Positions 50,155 through 62,610 of a stretch of DNA of 64,000 nt are shown piece after piece. How positions within the stretch are numbered: the first letter of the stretch is position 1; every line of letters starts with the position of its first letter. The stretch is from Echinarachnius parma (Eukaryota > Echinodermata > Echinoidea > Clypeasteroida > Echinarachniidae). The notes below the pieces were generated by a model. The model had not been told where the DNA came from. It did not search any database and saw only the letters and a program-made list of their open reading frames with translations. The position numbers and the translations under genes were made by a program. The stretch covers positions 1 through 64,000 of the forward strand of contig JBAMJV010009314.1 of NCBI GenBank assembly GCA_037951105.1. The letters are read 5' to 3'.

Positions 50155-50510
50155 ATTTGTGCCCCCCCCCCCAAAAAAAAAATCAAAACTTCCGGCGCGC
50201 CTTGTCTCGACCATCTTAATGAATGATATTGTCTGCGAAAAAATTTGACGAGCCCCCCCCCCCCCCCCCCCCCGAGAGGACTTTCAACCAATTCCCTCGG
50301 TCTCGAAACAAAATAGGCCGGCGGTCTGGGCCGGGGGAAATTTGGCGAAGGACACTCCCCCCCCCCCCCCCCCCCCCCCCCCAACTGAGAGGACTTTCAA
50401 GCAATTTCCTCGGTCTCGAACATCTTTGGCAGGCGGTCTCGGGCGCGAAAAAAATTGGTCTCCGTCAGGTGAACGGCAAATCACCCCCCCCCCCCCCCCC
50501 CCAGGTGTAA
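50155..50510. repeat. Tandem C-run / GGTCTCGA repeat
   Basis: About 110-130-bp units, each with a long C run, GAGAGGACTTTCAA and CCTCGGTCTCGAA. Frames here are proline/glycine low-complexity artefacts. A related scrap is at 7930-8040. Confidence 0.7.
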
Positions 50511-50749
50511 GAACCTGTCTATGCCACTGCTTATAACTCATGTGGTTCTCCAATACCCTAATGTATTTGTATTACCAATATAAGCATGGAACAGGTGTTA
50601 ATTTTTTAGAATTTCACTTTTGTTAAAAAAATATTTACGATTGAAGTGTTCAAATTTGTAATTATCCACTGGAAATTTATAACCGTGACCAATGTCAGTC
50701 CAATGAGTTAGCGAATATAACTTTGCATTTCCGCTTATTTCTTGACCAT

Positions 50750-51235
50750 TAACAGCTCGTTATCCCGAAGGTTCTGTTATTCCAAAGGTTCGTTATTTCG
50801 AAAATGAAATCGGGTTCGATATTACGAAGGTTCGTTAGTCCGAAAATGAAATTGGGTTCGTTATTCCGAAGGTTCGTTAATCCGAAGGTTCGTTAATCCG
50901 AAAATGAAATAGGGTTCATTAATCCAAAAATAAAATCGGGTTCGTTATTCTGAAGGTTCGTTAGTTGGAAAATGAAATCGGGTTCGTTAATCCGAAAATG
51001 AAATCAGGTTCATTATTCCGAACGTTAGTTAGTCGGAAAATGAAATCAGGTTCGTTATTCTGAAGGTTCGTTAGTCCGAAAGTACGGAATAACGAACCCG
51101 ATTTCATTTTGGGACTAACGAACCTTCGGAATGACGAACCCGATTTCATTTTCGGACTAACGAACCTTCGGAATAACAAACCCGATTTCATTTTCTGATT
51201 AACGAACCTTCGGAATAGTGAACCGCGACCATTTA
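50750..51235. repeat. GGTTCGTTATTCCGAA array with an internal inversion
   Basis: Roughly 27-bp alternating words GGTTCGTTATTCCGAA and GAAAATGAAATCGGGTTCG run forward to about 51080. The array then continues as its reverse complement (AATAACGAACCCGATTTC) to about 51220, so a long hairpin can form. Confidence 0.85.
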
Positions 51236-52182
51236 ACATCCTTTTGACGTGAAATTCCAATACATCACTTTTTCGATATATCAGATCACAGAAATACACA
51301 TTTTCATCAACTATCATCACTTTTTGTAGATAATTATTAACAAAGTTACTAGATCTCTTTAACTAAGCCTAACGACTACATGATTATAATATGTATATAT
51401 GTGTGCTTTCGCGCCAGTTTTATTATTGTTTAATTTTATATATTGCATTCAAACCAAGTTTTGTTTTTATTCCCAAATACAATCCCTGAATGAGCCTCAT
51501 GGGTAAAGATTAGGACAACTATGTTTTCACACGGTAATTTTTCCTTTTGTTATATTATATTCGAATAACAACGACGCAGAGCAACGTCTTCAAACCCAAA
51601 TAACAGTACTGGGAAACGCCCCGCACACAAACAAATACAAATATGCTTTCATTACCTACCACGTAAAAGAATGTCTAATAACTTCGATGTTAAAGGAAAG
51701 ATTTTGACAAAAACTGCTTTGAAATTGACTAACTGAGCATTAATAGGTTATACAATAAAAACGATCGTTTACAAAGTTCAATTTAACCGCGTGCGGAACC
51801 GTGTATACGCTATATAAGAGCAACAGATAATGCTAGTTCACGGTATGCAGGCTGGTCGATATATCCAGCCCAGCGCTACAGCCGCGCCACGGCTGCTGCG
51901 GCGCGCGGACGCGAACGGGCGGTGAATTTAGGCCAAATTGTATTGGCGCGCACTGGATTTCCTCCGATATTTCTGAATTTAACGATACTAAGGTTTGGAT
52001 ATTACAACACACGCCCTTTTTGTTGTTATCGTTATTTGTTACCTATCCAACAATATTAATCAATTAGTTTAGCCAATATATACGTTTTGGTAACTTTCCC
52101 AATACTGTTATTTGGCTTTAACATTTTCATGAAGTATGCATGTATAGTTTACAATTATGCAAAATACGTTAATAAAGCTGTT
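51236..52182. other. Intergenic, no gene recognised
   Basis: Includes a short GC-rich patch at 51868-51950. The right end of a TTAA family 4 fragment may lie near 51300-51365. Confidence 0.45.
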
Positions 52183-52186
52183 TTAA

Positions 52187-52781
52187 CCCTAATAAGGCCG
52201 GGGGCATTATGCCCCCCCCCCCCCCCCTCCGCGATTGTTTGTATTGCTCCGGAACGCGTAAAGATGACGCCCTGCTGCTTTGTTTTTAGTTGGGTCTTGC
52301 CCATCTTTTAAAACAATTTTTTTGAAAATCAGACCAACCGTTACGTTACCTTTTGTATATGCATGTTTACCCGAAAATCGCTCAACTTCGTGATTTGTGT
52401 ACAAAACATATGGAAATATAAGTTTTCGAGTTATTTGGTTATTTGGTCTTGTTTACATTTTAGGTGTTTGTTTTGGTGTTCAAAATAGTTGAATTATAGT
52501 TAGAAAAAAAACAAAAACAAACAAACAATAAAATACATAACGAAACACAAAGGAAAGTATAACAACAATATAAAACATAAAGAGGAACCTGGCTCTTCCA
52601 AATTTCTTTGCTGTATTATTATTTAAAATGGTCTAAAGAACATATGTAAAAAACCAATGTTTAATTATGAAGAATATATGATTTATGGGCAAATTTATTA
52701 CCATAAAATATGCAAATTTTCACGGCCCCCCCCCCCCCCCCCGACCGTAGAAAGACCTCAAATAGCCCGGCCTTTTTAGGG
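52187..52781 (+). mobile_element. piggyBac-type MITE, fullest copy
   Basis: 595 bp flanked by TTAA (52183-52186 and 52782-52785). Ends CCCTAATAAGGCCGGG and CCCGGCCTTTTTAGGG are inverted. The CCCTAA end next to TTAA is the piggyBac style. No transposase. Confidence 0.75.
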
Positions 52782-53409
52782 TTAAATAAACGAATTAGAA
52801 CACAGTTGATTCTAGTAAAATTAAACAGTTTAACCTTTAAATAAACTGTGTAAACGAACAAAACAAATTTAATTGCAAAACATAATTGTATTTTATAGGC
52901 ACACATTGTGATCCATTATGTGGTATGCCTTAGCTTTGTTAATAAGTAGGTTTTTGAATTCATCATTGTACTTTTGTACACATGATTTCTTTCCATTATG
53001 TGGTATTTTATAGCTTTGTAAATAAGTAGGTTTGAATAAGACATTTTGATTATATATTTGTCTGCCTCTATTTCCAACCGTTTCTTCTTTATCATGGTTT
53101 GGACCGACTTTGTGTTTTGTTGTATAGTTGAAAGGTTCCATGACATGTGTTTACTTCTGTTTATTTTTTTTTACTATACACATTTAATATTTGTAGAATG
53201 TTTGACCTAATATTGTTGTGCATATTGTACCGATTTGTAAATATTTTAACTTTTTGTTCTCATTTGCTAAGCCTCACCTTGAAATCATCTTGCGACATCA
53301 TCTGTCAATCACTGGTCAGCTAACATAAGATGAGCAAAAGATAGACTACAAAAACAGGGCAATAACTCACAACAGCATGCACTTCATGTTTTTTTATGGG
53401 GTAACCTCG

Positions 53410-53960
53410 CTATTTATGAGGACCGCTATTAATGTGTTAATTTATAAACTGAAGGACCGCTATTCATAAACCAAAATAGGGGTTGCTTTTCATAAAGGCA
53501 TAAGGACCGTTATTCATAAGAACCGCTATTTATCATGTGAAATTAAGGTCGCCATTCATAATTCTCATTGAGGGTCACTACTCATAAGGACCGCTGTTCA
53601 TAATACGAATTCAAGGTCACAATTCTAAATCAAAGAAAGGGGTCGCTATTCAACAAACGAACTAAGAGTCGGTATTCATAATACGAAAATAGGGTCGCTA
53701 CTCATAATCCGCAATGAGGGTCGCTATTCATAATGTATGTAGAGGGTCGCTATTTGGAATTGTCAATTGGTTTCCAATTGGGAATGTCAATTCGTTTCTA
53801 ATTTGGAATTATCAACTGGTTTCCAATTTATTATGGTCCTTGGTATTTAACCTTATAGCATGATCCATAATATTTGCCCTAATAGTTTCGTATTATGAAT
53901 GGCGACCCTTTTCTTCGATTATTAATAGCGGTCCTTTTGAATAGCGCGGAGCAGGGCGAA
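53410..53960. repeat. GGTCGCTATTCATAA array with inverted end
   Basis: Diverged 25-30-bp words such as AGGACCGCTATTCATAA and GGGTCGCTATTCATAATACG run forward. From about 53880 they run in reverse (TATGAATGGCGACCC, AATAGCGGTCCTTTTGAATA). Same layout as the array at 50750. Confidence 0.75.
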
Positions 53961-54614
53961 TTTTCATACAACATGTTATTGATGCCTTTATTGTCCTAAT
54001 GACGGTTAAACATTAATTGTGATCATGTGATGATATTGACTGTTCGCAGGTCGCTAAAGCTCATCTGATTAGTAACTGAGGAGTGGTTGACTGTGCTTAG
54101 TAAGCCGTTCAGTGATGAATGTATCTAATTTAATTATAGAAATAATGTTTTCAGGGCAGGATTGTCAAAGGATAATTTGCTATGAAATCATGGCGAGTTC
54201 TTTAGGGGCACTTGTTTTTCGTGTTATGTTTAATACTGATGAACATAATGGAAACCACTGCATGAGACACAAAGACTCTGAAATGTTTGTGAAAAGAATT
54301 TCTGAAAAATACTACAATCGAATGGTCTTTGTTGCTCAATGTTTACATAACCGGTCAATACACCGGGGCCCATATTCATAAAACCCCGCTAGCTTAGTCT
54401 GTTAGTTTCATGCAAAGTTTATTTGGATGGCGTGGCTAAGTATTTAACCCATGATATCTTAGTTATCAACTATCGTATACGGTTAACTCAAAATATATCT
54501 ATATTTACAAATCCGGTGAATGAAAACTCAACTTTAATACAAACACAGATCTACAGTTACTAGATCAATGTGATAAAGTAAACGATGTAAGCTATTTCAC
54601 GATATCAATGTTAA

Positions 54615-55140
54615 AGGGGTAGTACAGTTTTGGTAAGGCTGAGCTTTAGTAACGCAAACCTGCACGATAACATTACAAACTAATACATGTAGTTATAACT
54701 CCACCATGCTCGAAAGGTATATAAAATTACAAACGACTAAGTAAAAAGCCTGTTATCATTCAAAAGAGCCATTAAAACACAAAAGGGCGCTCTCTAAAAA
54801 AACATTGGTTTCAACCATTTTTCATACAAAATTATGCATGTGATGTTTTGATTAAATATAAAGATCATCAACAACTATTTCAAAACCTTTTTTGAAAATG
54901 TTTGACAAATTGTAAGCATTTTTAAAAGTTTTAACAAAATCGTCAAATAAATCTGGGCCCCAGATTTATTCCGATCGGATATATTTATTAATATTTTAGT
55001 CGTTTCTGAACAGATTTGATCAAAAAACATTTATTCTGCCATTCAAATCGTGTGCTCTTTCAAATTTGACACAGTTTTTCATTATCTCACAAAACAATTA
55101 TTTCGTGCAGCGCCCTCTTTACCAAAACTGAACTACCCCT
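54615..55140. mobile_element. TTAA MITE family 1, reference copy
   Basis: 526 bp with exact TTAA on both sides (54611-54614, 55141-55144) and inverted ends AGGGGTAGTACAGTTTTGG and CCAAAACTGAACTACCCCT. Used as the standard for the family. Confidence 0.85.
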
Positions 55141-55319
55141 TTAATATAATTCCAGCACATGGTATTTTCAAGTAAATTATCGACCAAGACTAGCTTGTAA
55201 ATGTTACTATTCATGTTTGCTCTGTGAAGGATTTAATAAACATCTCTTAGCCTAGTATAACATTGTTTTTCGTCATGTTCCTTTCTGTTCCTAGTCAATG
55301 CGTAGGCGTCTATATGGTG

Positions 55320-55355
55320 CAATGTGTGTGTGTTTCTGCATTGGTTTGTTTTCTG

Positions 55356-55387
<32 letters not shown>

Positions 55388-55860
55388 GGTTTGTGTGTGT
55401 GTGTGTGTGTGTGTGTGCGTTTGTAAGGACCTTCAACCGGGGATACACACAAGTTTAAACACAGGCAAACGGGGATATTCCGGAAACCGGGCATATCCCC
55501 GGTTTCCGAACAGGGGGGTATAGTGCTTCAGGGATCGTCTTAAGGGCTGTACTGTAGGTTATTATGATTTTTTAAAGATATCCCTTATATGCCCGTTTTG
55601 CATGTTTGTTTTAATAGTGGGTGTATAAATGTGTTTTTGTGTATGCAAGTGAATGTGTGTGTATTTTTAAACCTCCCAATTGGGAATATTGCCATGTTTA
55701 CACACCAGCAAACCGGGGACAAGCCAAACATCATTAAACAAACGGGCATATCCCCGTTTGAAGGTGTTTATAACATTGAAAAAACCATATCCTCGATTGA
55801 AGGTCCTTACAAGAATGTGTGTGTGTGTGAGTGTGTGTGCGTGCGTGTGGGTTCAATGCG
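55320..55860. repeat. GT tracts flanking an inverted GAAGGTCCTTACAA repeat
   Basis: GT microsatellites at 55353-55417 and 55818-55850. TTGTAAGGACCTTCAA (55421) and TTGAAGGTCCTTACAA (55799) face each other. Between them are several copies of a CGGGGATATGCCCG palindrome. Confidence 0.65.
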
Positions 55861-55899
55861 CGTGTACTAACAGTTTTACAATAGAGGACACGGGCATGA

Positions 55900-57032
55900 A
55901 GAAAATCCCCGATAATTGTGATCCTACTGGGTGTTAAATGATACCCTAGGCGGCCGCACATTTTTTTCAGAATGCTTACCCTCATATTACTACGGTTTAT
56001 ACAATATTAATTGTGAAATACCGTGTAAACGTCACGAATCCCTCAAAGGCAAAATAGGCGATGCCCAACCACTGATTTAGATTACTAGATTAGGTTTCAA
56101 ATAAGTATTGTTCTTAAATCACGAAAACTGGGCCTGGCATCTATGACATATACCACGATCGACTCGTCTTCAAAAGGTTAATTTAAGTTCAGTTTGAGTC
56201 GGTGATCATGATAGTTTCCTTTGCTACATACTGCCAGGAAAGCCAACGTAGTTCAATGTTACATTCGGAAGTGTGGTATGTAGTGAGAACACGTACTAAA
56301 ATGGTAGTGAATTACCCCACGTCTAGAAGACCTTGATCTATCCAGTAATTCATAAATCGATGGGATGCAAACGTGGACAAGCTTGCTAGTGTGAATTGAT
56401 CTCCTGTATTCAGTCGATCGGCATCCACTGCTGAACGAACATGATTATGTTGTGTTTCTAAGAGTGATCTCGAGAAGAAAAAAACAGAGCAAAGGCTTAT
56501 TGTACGGCATAAGATATCGACCGCGTACATTATCTCTACTGATAGTACCCAATGTAAACACTTAACATCGGATTCGACGTCAAACTTGATTTCAGATTTT
56601 TCGCGAATTTGAAATGATGACCAAGGAAAGGGTAAGTGGGCATACGGATTTGTTTTAATGTAGAAATAAAATAAAGAGTATATCAAAACACTGATAAACG
56701 CAATGTTTATATTGTTAGATTAAGTGAGTGAACAAATTATGATAAAAACACGAACTATATTATTGTCTTCCGAATCAACTGGATATGTACATTGCATAAA
56801 CAATTAATGTAAGATTTTAATTATTACCCACTTTATTTTGGCATCCGGTTTAATCGCAATTATTTTAAATAGGTAAACAAAAATGTATTGTTTGTTTGTA
56901 CTTAGCCAATTCAAATGTACATACAAATTATTTCCGACATAATGATTGCATTTATAACATACATCATTTTCAAATGTGTATTTATTCCACGAACAATGAT
57001 CAAACAATACAAGCTTTAAATGAAGTTTGATA
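55900..57032. other. Intergenic, no gene recognised
   Basis: One minus-strand open frame of 124 codons (56312-56686) has no domain, exon context or composition that I can link to a gene. Confidence 0.45.
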
Positions 57033-57201
57033 TACAAATAATACACGGTCTAGAGTGCATTGTGTAAATGCATCGCACGCGAGGCTCTGTTTGTTGTGCG
57101 TTGGGCACGAGGCATAGCCGAGTGCGCAACGCACAGCAAACAGAGCCGAGAGCGCGATGCATTTACATGATGCACGATAATTGAGACCGTGTATTATTTG
57201 T
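57033..57201. mobile_element. 169-bp foldback element
   Basis: Ends ACAAATAATACACGGTCT and AGACCGTGTATTATTTG (with a short GATAATTG interruption). Arms meet around GCCGAGTGCGCAACGCAC, with TGTAAATGCATCGC in each arm. Confidence 0.65.
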
Positions 57202-57608
57202 TTTATAACACGAGCTCAACCACGGAATCGTTTATTTTGCTGGATTTTTGAAAACAGACTTGCCATGCCACAATTAGTAACCCAGTCTATCTACCCTCTA
57301 GAGTGTGAATATGAATTTACAAAATTCACCATCCGAGTACCTGCACTCGCTTCACTGAATGTGAAGCTCAGCAGAGCAAACGCAGTCCACCAGAAATTGC
57401 CGAACAAATTTCCCGTAAAATTGAGAATTATCAAAGCATTTTATGCATTTCCATTCCAAAACTTACCAATATCAAACCACATACCATATATTTTACGAAA
57501 CTGCTAAGATTTATTTACTACAATACAGATAATTTACAAAACGAAGCTTTTTCCATTTTTTTTTTTTTTATCACTTTCGCAAGTTTGTCTCCGATAGAAC
57601 TATGTAAA

Positions 57609-57937
57609 TAATAATAATAACGCACTTATATAGCGCCTAATGCAGAACAGCCTCTAAGCGCTTATTATTATCCCTGGTCATTTGGTACAGTTCAGACCCG
57701 TACAATTATCTTGTACACATTCTCAACTCCCCGGGGAGCATACTAGCAGCGGGCAACCATATAGGTGCACCAAGCTAATTTTCACCAGACCAGGTACCTA
57801 TTTATACACCTGGGTAGAGAGCAGCAATAGTGGATAAATTGTCTTGCCGAAGGACAAACGCGGTGGGCAGGGTTCGAACCCGGGATCTCACGATTGGAAA
57901 GCGCGCGCTCTACCAATGTTGCCACACCACATCCACA
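57609..57937 (-). repeat. SINE family B, full copy, minus strand
   Basis: Minus-strand tRNA-like head (A box TGGCAACATTGG, B box GGTTCGAACCC), core GGTGTATAAATAGGTACC, tail GGCGCTATATAAGTGCG then TTA repeats. Flanked by ATGTAAA at 57602-57608 and 57938-57944. Confidence 0.75.
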
Positions 57938-58359
57938 ATGTAAACAAGCATTGTGACGTCATAGCCGTGCAAAAAGGTGTGCAATAAAAACGAGTAACGC
58001 ACCCCGGTTGCAACCTGTTTTGCACGGTCGTGCATGTTTGTTGAAATTTAATGAATAGTCACGTGACATGATTTAACCAATCACGTTACTGAATTTACCA
58101 GAGCCGTGTTATAATAGACGTTACTTTGACTTCATGATCATTAAACAAAGTGAACAAGGGCATTAAAGAGAGGGAGCTTAATTATTATAATGGACTAACG
58201 TCCACGTATCACTTATTGATTTGAGAAACAAAGTGTTTTGGGGTAGTCCTTCTGGAAAAGCACTATAAAACGTGTTTTTTTTTTCAAAATTATATTTTAG
58301 AACTTAAATTGGCCTTCCGGCAATGATAACCACATTATTTAAGACAATTGATAATATTT

Positions 58360-59275
58360 GGTATAAATGAAAAAGAGCAAAGAAAATGGGATTCCTCCGG
58401 GATCTGAACCCGAGACCTCCGGATTGCTAGTCCGGCGCTCTTAGTGTTCAATGCTCGCGTGGTCAGAAGCTATTATAAACCTGACACAAACCCGAAGGAT
58501 ACAAATCAACTTGGGGATATATGCGAGGGATCACCGAAGTGAAGAAGCTTGTGTGTATAATTAATACAAACATATAGAGAAATTGACCAGAAATAGACAG
58601 GGTGGCCCAAACAAAGTAACAAAATGATTATGTTCATCGGATAGGGTGTCTTTTCCAATGAAAAACGATACCAAGAACAGTCATTTTGGTCGTGTAGTTT
58701 TTGTTTTAGGGCGCTCTGAGTGACACCATGTCAGGCTCCCATTTTTGTAAATTTTTTGTCCGATAAATCGCACTTACTGCCCGTCATAGCATCGAACAAC
58801 CAGCAATACGCGCGCCATTGTCAGTGTACATTCAACTGTGTGCCGAGAGAATGGGCATAGTTGTTTGATACTATGACGGACAGTAAGTCCGATTTATCAG
58901 GCACTGACTCGGTAAAAATTGACCAAAACGGGAACCTGACATGGTGTTACTCACAGCGCCCTAAAAAAAGTACATGACTAAAATTACTGTTCTTGGTATC
59001 ATTTTTCATTGGAAAAGACACCCTATCCGATGGACATAATTATTTTGTTACTTAATTTTGGGAAGTGCCCCGTTCCGGTTTTTGGGGGCCACCCTGTATG
59101 GTATATATGAAAAAGAGCAAATAAAATGAGATTCCTCCGGGATTCGAACCCGATACCACCGGATTGCTAGACCGGCGCTCTACCGTATTAGCTATAGAAA
59201 ACTCTAGTGCGATGTTCGTCCCTGAAACCATTTAGTTTTCAATGCTCGTGCGGTCAGAAGCTATTAAGGGGGGGG
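58360..59275 (-). repeat. SINE family A dimer, minus strand, split by a MITE
   Basis: Two tRNA-like heads on the minus strand at about 58385-58445 and 59120-59200, each with AGC in the loop. The B box is perfect in the unit near 59145 and slightly damaged (GGGTTCAGATCCC) in the other. Same head-to-tail layout as at 261-785. The spacer holds the element at 58598-59096. A G run follows at 59269-59286. Confidence 0.7.
58598..59096. mobile_element. 499-bp hairpin MITE inside the SINE dimer
   Basis: Ends CAGGGTGGCCC and GGGGCCACCCTG, with long complementary arms (AAGACACCCTATCCGATG against CATCGGATAGGGTGTCTT). TA follows at the right; the left neighbour is GA, probably a mutated TA. Tc1/mariner style, non-coding. 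Confidence 0.75.
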
Positions 59276-59849
59276 GGGGGGGGGGGTTCACACAATCATA
59301 TAGGCGTAGATTTATTTTGATGACAGCATTGCCTCTGTTCACGGAAATGTATCACTCCATTATTAAACCCAAGAACGAAGGATCGCACTTTTTAGTGGCA
59401 TAAACAGGGGGCATGTGGTGAATGGGGGGAGGGGATCATGTCCCCCAAAATCTGAGACAGAAATACACAAATTATATGGATAAAATAACAAGTAGAGTTG
59501 TGCAAAATAAAGAATAAAACATAAGATGGGCCCCCTCTCAATATCAGTCATGTACCCTCCCATCAGTCCGACTACGCTAAGACACTGTCGCGTAGTTATG
59601 TTGTGATATGTTATTCCCCTGGTGCCTGCCCCAACGAACCCCCCCCCCCCCCCCCCCCCACGCACACACACACACACACACCCGCGCAATTGGCCTAAAA
59701 CATGCATAACACACTATTATTAAGCTGTTCGCGAACATATTTTGCAATTCCCATAGAGTTAAGTCAAGAAACACGATACTCCCATAGTGCCCCACTCTAA
59801 ATTGTCACTCGCCACTGCGGCATCTACCATGTATATTATTTTGTGTTCA
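59276..59849. other. Intergenic, low-complexity patches only
   Basis: C run and CA tract at 59639-59682. No gene recognised. Confidence 0.5.
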
Positions 59850-60882
59850 ATGCCACATATTTGGTGACTTTTTATCAAGCCTTTTTGCGAAGATTGGGAC
59901 GGACAAAAATTAAAATTATATTAACATCGGCTTGTCGCGGCTGCTCATCGCATTTTACGAACCAATATTAATCTGTTCACAATAATGTATGCGAAGTCAA
60001 ACAACGACAAGTTTGCATTTGGGGAAAATATTTGTCTTGAAGAATATTCTGCTTCGATTGATGAAAATAAATGTATTTTTCATATATTTTTATATTCTTA
60101 AGCATATGCAATCATTCTTTTGAGACGTATTGAAAATGTGCAATTACTGGCACCGTTATGAGTGAATGGGGAAGTGTAAGTCTAATTGTTGATAGACACG
60201 CATCAGTATTGGCAGCGACCAAAGACTATAGAATTAATCGTCTTTGCAGCGACTAAAATTGTTTGATTTATGTTGATTTGGGGGTAACCATGACAGTAAA
60301 TCAACTAGATAGACGGAATGTTTTATAGATCATCCTTATTATTCAATCAAATATTTATTTTACTCCTAGTTTTGAATTAAATTGACAAACACAAAAAGTA
60401 AATTATATCCCACTAGAATCTGTACCTGTTACTGACCATGTACTCTATGGAAAATCACTATTTAACAGAGTCAAGTATAGAAGCGTATTACAAAATAGAT
60501 TTTGGATCTTTGTGCGCCATGTTATTTAAAGAAATTGTAACACTTGTACACTTTACATATGAAATGTTGTACTTCCCTTGTAATGATAAAAGGTGCAGCT
60601 TTGCTCGTTACTGTTTGGTGCAAAGTTTCGCCTTAAAATGAGCTGCCGTTGTCAATGGTGAGCCCAAGATGTGTAAACATCGACCCGTTTTTTTATTGTG
60701 TGTATCCAACAAGCTCTTTTATGTTTATTGAATTTGCTGATGGCTACAAAAAAATGTCAATCGATGAGGAAATTGGAAATGATTCCCTATACGAGTAAAT
60801 ACCAATTAGGTGCATCGAAAAGGAAGATCTATTTTTGATAGACACGCACAGTATTGGCAGCGACCAAAGACTATAGAATTAA
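59850..60882 (+). promoter_or_regulatory. Duplicated 5' flank of gene 2
   Basis: Aligns in order with 1084-1466, 1836-1884, 2405-2600 and 4100-4350 of gene 1, with the repeats of gene 1 missing. Within it, 60636-60835 is itself repeated at 61630-61830. No defined promoter element is recognised. Confidence 0.55.
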
Positions 60883-61631
60883 AGGTATGGTGAAATCCCG
60901 GCTTTGATTCAGGTTTATAGCTTTAAAGGTTGGCTGACAAGAAAACTACCTAAAATTGTGTTGTACTGTATCTAAGGTAGATTGTCATGAAGATTACTAA
61001 TAAAAACATATTTTCCGCGTCAGAAAACACAGTAAAATACAAAAAATCAACTTTTAAATTCACTTTAGCAATCCGGGCGAAGAAAAAAAAAAAACGTCAT
61101 CTTTGTGACGTCACACAATGACAATCGCAGTATAGCTCGTTCATAGACGTACACGCTGAGTGCAATACTCACGTTCACAGAGAGATATTATTTCGATTTT
61201 TTTCAATATTTGTAAACATTTGTTAAAGTTTATAATTATCATGGACGATCTACACTCAGATGTGTTGCTGCATCCTGCTACAATTCATTTATTAGGTATT
61301 TTCAGGTTCAGCCTCAATTTCCAAGCAAAAACGAGTTTGTTTTACTAGTAAGTCAAAGGCTCTGCATGTAACCCATGCAGATTCGTACTTTGAACTCCGT
61401 GTTGCGGTCTTCTTGTGATGTCATGACCCGGTCGGTACGTGCACATTCGCGCTCCGCTATAAATAACTTTTTTAGGAGCATCGCCGATGCGAAAAAAAGC
61501 AAAACAGTTGCATGAAATTTACCTTTTTTGCCCAACTTGAGGATTTCTTTGAAAGAAAGAGTGTGGTAAATCAATATAGGCACATATTTAAAGCTATAAA
61601 CCTGAATCAAAGCCGGGATTTCACTATACCT
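60883..61631. mobile_element. TTAA MITE family 3
   Basis: 749 bp flanked by TTAA (60879-60882, 61632-61635). Inverted ends over about 45 bp: AGGTATGGTGAAATCCCGGC and GCCGGGATTTCACTATACCT. No coding capacity. Confidence 0.8.
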
Positions 61632-62044
61632 TTAAAATGAGCTGCCGTTGTCAATGGTGAGCCCAAGATGTGTAAACATCGACCCATTTGTTATTGTGTG
61701 TTTCCAACAAGCTCTTTTATGTTTATTAAAGTTGCTGATGGCTATAAAAAAATGTCAATCGATAAGGAAATTGGAAATGATTCCCTATACGAGTAAATAC
61801 CAATTAGGTGCATCGAAAAGGAACATCGCTTAAATGTACACTTCAGTACTGGTACTTCTCGAAATGCCCCTTGACACTAAATTGTTTGGTTTTAATTCCA
61901 TTTCAAAGTTAATTGAATAAAACATGTGAAATGAGAAACATTCCCTGTCGAATCCTCTCAAAGTTATACAATTTGATTTCAAAATATTGTGTTTATATAG
62001 CGTTTGGCCAGGCGATATCTTGACTTTTACAAAAAAATACATAA

Positions 62045-62330
62045 AATGTTTTTTAAAGAGATGTTGATGATATCTATATCATTATTTCGACAAAACATCA
62101 CATGCACAATGTTGTTTGACAAATGATTGAAACCGATGAGCTTTTAGAGAGCACCCTCTTGAGTTGTAACGGCTCTTTTTGAATGATTACCGAGTTTTTA
62201 CTTAATCGTTTGTAATTGTGTATACATTTCAAACATGGTGGTGTTTAACTACTAGTTTGTACTGTAATGGTGCAGGTTTTGGTTACTACAATTAAGTTTG
62301 ACCGGAACTCAACTATCCATTTAATATACA
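62045..62330. mobile_element. TTAA MITE family 1, right half
   Basis: GAGAGCACCCTCTTGAG and GGAACTCAACTATCCAT before TTAA at 62331. The left half is missing. It ends about 80 bp upstream of the gene 2 start codon. Confidence 0.65.
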
Positions 62331-62408
62331 TGATATAAGCAAACAGTTTGGTCAACATCAAGGTGGTTTGAGAATACTGATTCTTATTATTCATTTTATT
62401 ATACCTAG

Positions 62409-62475
62409 ATGGATGTCAGCTGGCACTTCGCCCTCTTCCTCGTCCTATATGTGGTATACCTAGGACTTTATATCG
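62409..62475 (+). CDS. Gene 2 exon 1: signal peptide of a tandem paralogue (partial gene)
   Basis: Encodes MDVSWHFALFLVLYVVYLGL and more, 67 nt with donor G|GTGAGT: same length, phase and SWHFA core as gene 1 exon 1, and the same CCTAG before the ATG. The rest of the gene would lie beyond the window; I find no copy of gene 1 exon 2 before 64000. Confidence 0.75.
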
Positions 62476-62610
62476 GTGAGTTCATAGAACGTTAAGATTG
62501 GTGTCAATAGTGAGAGTACGTGTCATAGTGGTTTGGGCCTTCGTCTTTAAAAACGAAGATTCCCAGCCGCGGTACGTGGTATCCTTCAGCAAGACACGTT
62601 ATACACATTG

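Noticed and set aside
50223..50553. Proline- and glycine-rich frames
   Set aside because: Produced by long C runs in a tandem repeat.
50750..51235. CRISPR-like regular repeats
   Set aside because: Eukaryotic context, no unique spacers, and the repeat words themselves alternate and invert.
54112..54381. 89-codon open frame
   Set aside because: No splice sites, domain or paralogue support; length is within chance for AT-rich DNA.
56312..56686. 124-codon minus-strand open frame
   Set aside because: No recognisable domain, no neighbours; could be chance or an old mobile-element scrap.
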